Positions 52,001 to 61,000 of a DNA stretch of 64,000 nucleotides are shown here, piece after piece. Source of the stretch: Setophaga petechia (lineage: Eukaryota > Chordata > Aves > Passeriformes > Parulidae); the NCBI GenBank assembly GCA_024362935.1, contig JANCRA010000004.1:21181621-21245620 (forward strand), written 5' to 3'. Each line of letters begins with the position of its first letter. Position 1 is the stretch's first letter. The position numbers and the translations under genes were made by a program. The notes beneath the pieces are model-generated. The model searched no databases. It was given only the letters and a program-made list of their open reading frames with translations, and had not been told where the DNA came from.

Positions 52001-55000
52001 AAGACAGGTTTTTTTCTCACAAAGAAATGTTGGGGGTGCATTTGGAAGTATATGCATTCAAGTATGTTAAAAAGAGCCTCGAAGCAAAATTCAAAATTAA
52101 AAGAGAGGCTGTTTCACTATTTCTTTGGTACAGATACATAATGCTAGCCTATTTATGAAATGACTGAGGTGATTTCAGAAATGATATGATTTATATCATT
52201 TATATTTCATACGATTTATCTTATATGCAAGCAGGGATATATCTTCAAATAACATGTCTAAAATTTCACTGACATAAAGATGTTATCCCAAACACATACA
52301 GGAGTAGTATCTCCTGTGGTTTGTCAGCATTACCTGTCTTGCATTTTAACAACCTGGTCTATGATTGTGTGCCTTTTCAGGCAGACATGTTCTTCTGAAG
52401 CATCAGTTGACAGGTGCAGGTTACTAGCTCCAAGTTTGTGCCATTTCTTATTGCCTCAGATATCATGTTGGAGCTCTTACTTTAAAACTGCTTGGCTCCT
52501 TGGTCTGGCCAAGTGATGTTCCTGAGAAAAACCCCACATCAATGTGGCAGTGTTCCACAAGCACTTGTCCTTAGTTCTCATTTCCCTTGTGTCTCATTCC
52601 CTGCACTCCCCACCCAGCCAATTTTTTCTTAGACATAAATTGTGCAGTTAAAAAACAATCTGAATTTCACTTGTCATCTTTGCCTGTGGTTGCTAGTGTT
52701 AATTACTCAACACTTAGTCTAGTTGTTGTTACCCTTCATATCCAGCAACTGATGACAAGTAAAGGCTACTGGTTTCCTGTACTGACATAGCAGGTTGCAG
52801 TACTGCTTATATTAAAATCATCAGCGCTATGTCCAGTCATTTTCAGTTGTAGATGAATTTTGAATGTTCTTTGTTATATTAAGGTGTTCAGCTCCCTCTT
52901 TCCTTCCTCATATTCCACATACATGCAAAATGCTTACTGCCATGAAGAGAGTTAATTAATGAAAAACATCTCAGCAGTTCTATTGTCATCAAATACATAC
53001 ACAAATTTTAGGTGTTCCTGGTAGACCATATTGTCTTAGATGTTTGAAATGCCACAAAATGCCTAAAGCTTTGTAATTAATTCCTGCATGAATATTGTAT
53101 ATTCATACAGTATTTTGCAGACCTGCTTTTGTTGGCTTTCACAAGTGTGGATTACATGGGGAACTTCACAAATCACTACAAGACCAGTTAAACCTGATAC
53201 ACAGACTCATTTACGTTGGAGAAGACCTCTTTGGGACCAATCTTTGACCAGTCACCACCTTCTCATCTAGACTATATGTGCACTAAGTGCCACATTCAGA
53301 CATTTGTTGAACACTTGCAGGGATGGTGAATACTCCTCCTCCTCTCGGGACAGTCCATTCCAATGCTTAACAGATCTTTACATTAAGAAATTCCTCCTGA
53401 TATCCAGCCTGAGTCTCCCCCGGCACAGTTTCAACTATGTACTCTTGTCCTATCCATTATTGTCTGAGAGAAAAGACCAATCCCCGCCTGGCTACACCCT
53501 CCTTTCAGGTGGTTGTAGAGAGCAGTAAGGTCCCGATGATCCTCTTTTCTTCAGGCTACCTAGCTCCAGCTCCCTCAGGCAGTCCTAACAAACAGGACTT
53601 GTGCTCCAAGATGATTCACTAGCTCTGCTGTCCTTCTCTGGACATGCTCCAGCACCTCAGCATTCTTCCTGAAGTGAGGGGCTCAGAAATTAAGACAGGA
53701 TTCAAGGTGTGGTCTCCCCGGTTCCAAGGACACAGATATAATCACTGCCCTGGCCCTGCTGTCCACACTGTTGTTGATCCAGCCCTTCTTTGCCACCTGG
53801 GCACATGTTGACTCATGTTTGGCTGTCTGTTGACAGACTATATAGTCTAATGCACAAGTCTAAAATAGTTTCAGAGTAGAGGCCGAGGGGTAGACTGGAC
53901 TTGCTGCAGGTTCCTCAGGAACCCCAGGAAAGCAATTCTAACTGGAACCTTGACTGCTCATAAACTTTTGGAAGAATTGATGGGCAGACATGGGCAGGAG
54001 GTGTGAATATAATTTTAACTAAAAGGAAGGACTAGTGTTCATTAGTCATTGTTAGGATGAGATTTCCTGGTTTTTTACTACAGGTCATATTTGTATTGTC
54101 TGCAAGATGGAGTTTGTTATCTTTTTTGATTGACTTTTAGAATGTTTTTATTTGTATAGATGTATTAGTACTTATTCACAAGTCTTTCAGGTTCACTGAA
54201 AGCAGTGAGCATAAAGCTTTAGGATGGTCTTTTGTTTTTTCCTAAAAAGTTCAAGTGAAGAAAGAATACTGACTACTTTACGTAGATAATTAGGGGCATA
54301 AAATAGAGATGAATAAGCAGGAAGACTCCGGAAAATAATGATACAGGGGGAGGTCAGTTCTTTATCTTGGTTAACAATTCTGCTTCTAAGATCTTCACAA
54401 ACTTCTAAGATCTTCACAAACTGTGAAGAAACATTTGCCAGTGCTGCTAAGTGTTGTGCTTATTGCCTCATGCAGTTTCACTGTCTCTCTGGGATCAATT
54501 ACTTGTGGCACTGCCTCAAGCAACCACTTTGACTGGCCGAGGTAATGAAGTTGAAAGGAACTTGGTGTGGGCAAAATCAGAAAGGGGAATAAAGTACATG
54601 ATCATTTTAATTTCCTACAGCCTTGTGTAATGGGCCGTGGAAATAAGTGAATGTTTGTCTGCAAATCATAGACTGGAGAACATAGATTCTGCATATATTG
54701 GACTTAATGTAACTGCTTCTAACCTTTCTGGTGTGTTGCACAGGTTAATATTCAGCCTTCTGAATGGCACCACTCCATACTGCTGCCACAGACCTGGTTA
54801 GGATTTATGAGTCGAACCTACAGTGCAGTCTTGCAGGTAATTTTGAGGTCTATATTATTGTGGACATTCATGTTTATTCAAGTGGTATGGGTTTTAATTT
54901 TACCAGCAAGAGCTGGTAACTCATACAAGTTACAAAAAAATAAAGCTTGAGGTGCTTAGTTATAACATTTATAAAAAGAAATAAAAGTGAGTCTTCAGCT

Positions 55001-58000
55001 ACTGACAGCACAATCTGGGATGCTTTATAGAAGTGCAGTTTCTATTTACAGTTCAGGTTCATGCAGGTTTGTTCATGTGTCAGCTTACAGAAAGTGTCAA
55101 TTTTTAGAATTTTTAGAGATGAAATGTTAGCTAGAGCTCTAACTATTGCTTGCATAGAAATTTTGAAATAGTAGTAACTATAAAGGAGACAGAAGCTATT
55201 GAGAGATGATTCATTAAAAAGACCTTCCCCTTAAGCAACATGTCATTCTACTGCACTGTAAGAGACTCCTCTTTCAATTTTTTCAACTTTGTCTAATGAT
55301 TAAGAAATATCTTAAATTCTCTCATTAGGTTAGCTGACCTGGTATCTAGACCAATGTAGTATAATTTGATTTTCAACAGGAAAATTATCTAAAAAAAGTT
55401 TAGCAAATAACTTCCTTCCAGAATGCTCTCTTTGTGCTACTAGAAGGGCTTATTTGTTTGTATTTCCAGGCCAATCAGCTGTTTTCAGCATGAGCAGCTC
55501 AGGTTGCTGAACAAGTTCTAGAAGCTTTGCTCCTTGTTTTGCTGCGCAGCAAAACATACACTTCTCTCACATTTTCAAAACAATTTTTATCTTGACCATC
55601 AACAAAATGCAAGATCCTCTACCAAGCCAACCCCATTACAAAATAAGCAGCAACTATTCAAATTGCAGGTTTAGGTCTTGGGGGATGTTGCCTCTTGCAT
55701 TTAATTACTTTCCTATTTTTCTTCCCTTCCAAGGCAAAATTTCACAGAGAGCTTAGCATGTACCAGATTTTTTCTAAAGGATCAGTAGGATTTCTTGCCA
55801 TTTTACAGGACAGTAGAGCCTGTGTTTGTGGCTTCTTACCTAATTCTTACTTTTGTAGTACATTTCCTCAGAGGTGGCCAAAAGAGACTGCAGTATAAGA
55901 TGAGTAGTCTGGATAGTGCATAATTCAGGGTTTCTGAGCTACTATACTGCCTTCTTTTTAGTCAGTGTGTTGATGTACTCCTTTAATCTCTGTGGAGGGT
56001 CACTTTTTGAGTGAGACCTGGATTGTCAAGATTCACTGTGTTGTATTTTCAGGTTGGTATGTACATGCAAACTACAAGCATTCAATACCAAAAAATACAG
56101 CATATGTGCCTGTATTTTTTCATTTAAGGCTTAATAATCTGCTAAGGAGCAGTAATTCAAAACCTAAACAAGTTAAGTTATAGTTCTCTTGATTTGAGAC
56201 AGAATGTTAAAACAAAGCTGCTTTAGATATTTTTAGATAACATATCTGTTACAACATGTTACAACATGTTCGAGGGCAGAATCTATATCACCTCTTTAAA
56301 TGTACAGAAGGAATGGTGTAGGAAATCACAGGGAGGTCAGAGTTATGTAAAGTAAAAGAATGAGGAATTCTGCCTTAAGCAGAGCATCAAGAAAGCAATA
56401 TTTTGCTGTTAGAATCCATTTTAGCTATCAGGCTTCTAAAGCTCAGTCCCTGCTTGTTGTAGTAGCCCTTCCCAAGGGAACTTGGCTCTACATGTACTAG
56501 ATAGATGCCTCAGTATTTGTGGTCATTTATTCCAGCTGCAGTTTGTTTTTCTTACTCACAACAAAAAATTATGGATTGTTCTCCTTAATATATTGTATAT
56601 TACAGTGGGATCCCCTATGCAAAGCAGTAAAGGTCACTTATGAACTAGCCCTTAGGTTAGGCTACATGTGTTACCTGAGTATTCTCTGAAGATATATTAT
56701 GTAAATAAAGCTTATAAGATCCATTTTTTACTTTTTTTGCAATTCTACAGGGGAGGCAGGCAGAGCTGGAGATGCAGTTAAAACATGGAAAAGAGGATCC
56801 TGAAGAGGTGCAGTACAAACAATTTACAGCCTGGCTATGGTAAGGAAGTGCCTGTGTGTTCCTGACCACTTGTAGTGGCAAGTAAGGGGACAGAGGAGGA
56901 CAAGGTTTTAAAGCCTTCAATTTTGCAAGTTTAAAGACTGTATGAGCACTAATGAAAAAAAAAAACCTGAAACTCAGCAACAACCAACTACTAGATACAG
57001 TGACTATAGTGGGAGAGGCGAGTGGAAAGGAGGAATATTGTGTAATTGTAAGGGTTTCCATATGCATGGGTTCCCCTCTGCAGAGCTTGAAAACTTGGTA
57101 GGGTGAGCAGCTGGAAAGAGTGAAGTAATGCCATGGTTTTATAGGATGCTAAAGGAGAAGGGTTATGCAAAGATAAAAATTTTCTTCTTGAGAGCTTAAT
57201 GAGCTATTTCACTGAAAATACCTTGATGAAAGAAATGCAAGTCACAATCTAACATATGTCATGGTGGACTGATGCTAAGTTTCCATTATTGAGTGTGAGA
57301 ATGTTGTTTAAAGCAAACACATGATGCACACGTGATCCATATTCTGCACTAATTCTGTTGTTGTCAGGTGAGAGGTGTCTCTCAGTCAGGATTTAGCCAT
57401 GTACATGCATGGCCAGGAGAAGAAGGTGCGAAGTGGGAGGCTTTACAAGAGAAAAAACTATCTATCCATGGACAGTATAAATATCTGGGCTTGTGCTTGT
57501 TCATAAGTATATTGGAATCAAAATAAGTACAAAGCCAAAATGCTTTTTGTGTGTTTCAATCTAAAAGGTATGTCATTAAGTCCCACTCAAGAGGGATTCA
57601 GAATTTGTTCTGAATTCTAGCTACTTCTGGAATAGAGGCCTGCTTTGTAAGATCCAGAATGCTACAGTGTTGTAGAAGAGTACTTTATTAGTGACCGATC
57701 CTTCTCTTGATAGGATATAAAAAGGGCTGTAGCAATGCTGCTTTCATAGATTTCTCCTGAAAGAATTTCTCTTCTTTATTTCCTAAATGGTGATAATGTA
57801 AGCTATGTCAAAAGTGAACAGAATTCCCTTTATCAGGAAAAAAATCAAAGCAGGAAATTAACTGGAGCCCAGTAGTAGCTTTAGTTTCTTTTCCAGTTCA
57901 CGGTTATTTGCTTGGTTCCTCAGGGCCCTAACTTCAGCAGCCGTTAAGCATTTTTGTTGCTCACTAGGGTTAACCTAATTGTGGACAATGTGGTATAAAC

Positions 58001-61000
58001 TTTAGTGTTAATCCTTTATTATGTAAATTGTGCATATTTTTTTGGTGCAATTTTGCATTGCTGTTTACCAAGTTATAAATGCTTCTGGTGTAGTGGCTTT
58101 GAAACTGTGCAAAAGCAGTGTGATTGTGAAGAAAGATCTGGGTAGATTTCTTTGAAAGCTTGAGTGTAACTCAGTCTTATAACATACAGCTCTGTTTTAG
58201 GTGACGTGCATTTTCAGTCTAAAGTTGTTTTTTTATGTAGAATGACATTCATGGCAATGACAGAATTGTATGTTTTAGAATAGAGGATCTCTCTCCTCAT
58301 CCATGCCTTTCAGTGTAGGAGATTGATTGTGTCTGTGCTTCAGTCTTGATATGAATGCAAAATGAAATAATTGAAAGCAAGTAGCCTGTTATAAATCAAC
58401 TATAATAATGTGTGAGAAATTGTAACCCCTCCTATGGCTTTAATTTAAATTGATTCAAGTTTATATACCATGTTATAGCATAACTGTCTGCAGTGGTTTC
58501 CAGAAATAAAGTGTAGAATAAATTGTAATGGTTGTTCTTTATAAAGCATTCAGATTTCATTATGCTAGAACATAGCACAATGATTTGGAAACTTATGCGT
58601 TTGATGTACTCCAAAAGCATATTTACATCTATCGCATGAACTCATTTTACAAAGAGTGGTATTAAGTCAAATAAGAACCCTTTATAAAACACTGGGAGTG
58701 CACATAAGCCTGAAAAAACTTGGGGTGGTGCAAAAATTTCTTACTGATTAAATGATTGTAATTATTTTGCACTGTCTTCTGATTGGCTGATACAGTTGTT
58801 AACAGAAGAGGAATTTAGCTGAGTTCATGCTAAACAGTAATGAACATGGTGTAAATTCTTTCTATTCTCTTGCAGGGTCAGAGATATGTTGACCGATGTC
58901 ATCAAAGGTGCTTCCAAGTAAGGACTGCTAAATTACTACAGATGATGTTTTTTCTCATATTTTGAATAAAGAGTGGGACACTGCTCCTTTTCCTCCTAGA
59001 TGTTTTTAAGATGATTTTTGCCTTCATTAAATTTAAAACATCCAGGTCTCATGAGTGTGTGGATTTAGAAGTTTCTCTCTGAGGTACACAATAAAATGTT
59101 GCCTTTTAGAAGCTTAGGAAATTATTTTAGGCAAAAGATACTGAGAGACTTCAAAGAACTTAACTAAGTACCTTGTAATTATTTGCAAGTACCTCTTATC
59201 TGAGAGGAGGTAATTTCACTGTTCCAAATGATGACATTCCACTAAGACTCATGTTTCTTGTTTTAAAAAGCAAAACAGAACTCCAGAAAATACTTTTACT
59301 GTGATAATGACATCTTTGGATCTGGAATAAACACAAGCTTGGCAGTGTAAATATATTTTCACAGCAGCAGTCAAGGAAGTTCTTAGAAATTGAAGACTGA
59401 TGCAAAAGGTCTACTGGCCTGTAAGTGGTCTTACACAGTCATGTTGTTCAGGTGATTTTGTAAAATTTTGTAAGAGAGTTCCATCAGGATTATATTGCAG
59501 TTTGTTTTTCTGGGAATGACTAGAATATCAACATACTTCCTTATACAAAACTGAACACAGTTATGTTTTCTCTGGTTTTTGTCAGATTTTCTTACTTGAT
59601 TTCCTTAAAGGTTTGCACTGTCATAGAAGTGATGAATCCTATCATTTTCCATGATGGTAGTGTTTTTGTAGTGTAAGGAAATAATCAAAAACTTTTTTTT
59701 TAAGCTGCTAATAATGGCTGCTCTGCTAAAACTTCTCATGCTGTGAAGCAGCATCTTGCAATGAAGTGGCATCTACCTCTCCGGCATTCTCCGTTTGAAG
59801 ACGTTTTTGTTTTGTCCTCTAAGGATATGGTACTAGCTAAGGCCAACTGCTGCATTTCTGTGAGGGCTACTTGCTCTGCAGGGTAGCATTCCTTAATATA
59901 GTGGAAGAAAGCTTCTGTTTTTATACAACTTTGTGTGTAGTAGCCTTTATATAAAAGACAGACAAGGAAAAAAAATAAGACTGAAACACTTCTTCCCTCC
60001 ATTCTTTCTCTAATTCCTGAAGATGAAATGTAACAGATTGCTGCTGAGCTAGAAGAGAGCCCCATGAAGTTGCCAGGGACAAAGACCTTCCCTCCTGGAT
60101 CATCTGTAGCATAACTTTTCTGCTTTGATAAATATGTTTTGTTGCCAGCATCTCTACCATGTTTCTTAACTGTTTTCTTTTTTCTGTTCAGAGATAGCCC
60201 AGTGGTGAAAGGAAACTCTATTTTTGCTTTAACTGGCCTTGCAGTTGCTGTAGCCAAATACGAAAGCAGCCTTTCTTCAGACACTGAAGGGGTGCCTGAG
60301 GTGAGTGAATCTGGGAGAGGGTCCCTTCTCTTTGTGGAATACAGAGAAGTAATATGGCCAGGTGTTTGGGGGGGCTGGTAAGTGCATGTGAAGTACTTTA
60401 CATTTTCAAGTTCAAACTTCATCATACTCAGTGAATGCCATCTGTCAGATTCTGTGGTATTGAAGCAGATAGAGTATGCATGTGCCTTGTCACAAGAAAC
60501 TTAATGTCTAAATGGTCATTTATTTGGCCATTTTGACAGATGAGATTGAGGTCACTCTATGGACACTGAGCCAGCCAAACTCTTTTTCATAATTTCATAA
60601 TTTTTGGCTCTAGTGAATAGTACTTGTTCAAAAGTAGTGTCTGGAGAGCCAGCACTGACAAATAAATGATGCTACTTACTCTACATAGAAATGACAAAAT
60701 AATCTCATTCATGATGGATCACAGCTGGAACATCATCAGCTGATCTTCTGTTTAGGCAGAACTTGCTTTAAGAAAAAATAATGATGACTATTTGGGTTTG
60801 ATTTTTATAGACAGAACCTGATTTTATTCCTATGAAACAATGGATTTCCATGGTCACGGAGACCCTCTTGAGTATTGTGAATAGCCGCTACCAGCCTAAA
60901 GGTCAGGTCTTCCCATGGTTCTACCAGGTATGTTCTATGGTACTAAAGGCAAGGCAATATATCTGTATTTCATACCTGGAGTTCTAATAATGAAGTTTCC

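Larger units (their letters stand above)
47214..54743 (+). other. FOCAD intron 18 of the window, 7.5 kb
   Basis: It holds a short antisense CR1 tail (47369-47445), a broken coding-like stretch on the - strand (48127-48783), an antisense CR1 (53255-53835) and a 19-bp tandem pair (54383-54420). The long middle part (48.9-53.2 kb) is AT-rich with nothing recognised. Acceptor gtgtgttgcacag. Confidence 0.75.

Noticed and set aside
59736..60425. 229-codon open frame on the - strand, the longest in the window
   Set aside because: It lies across exon 22 and its acceptor on the opposite strand. Part of it is the complement of conserved FOCAD coding sequence, and the rest has low-complexity text and no family resemblance.
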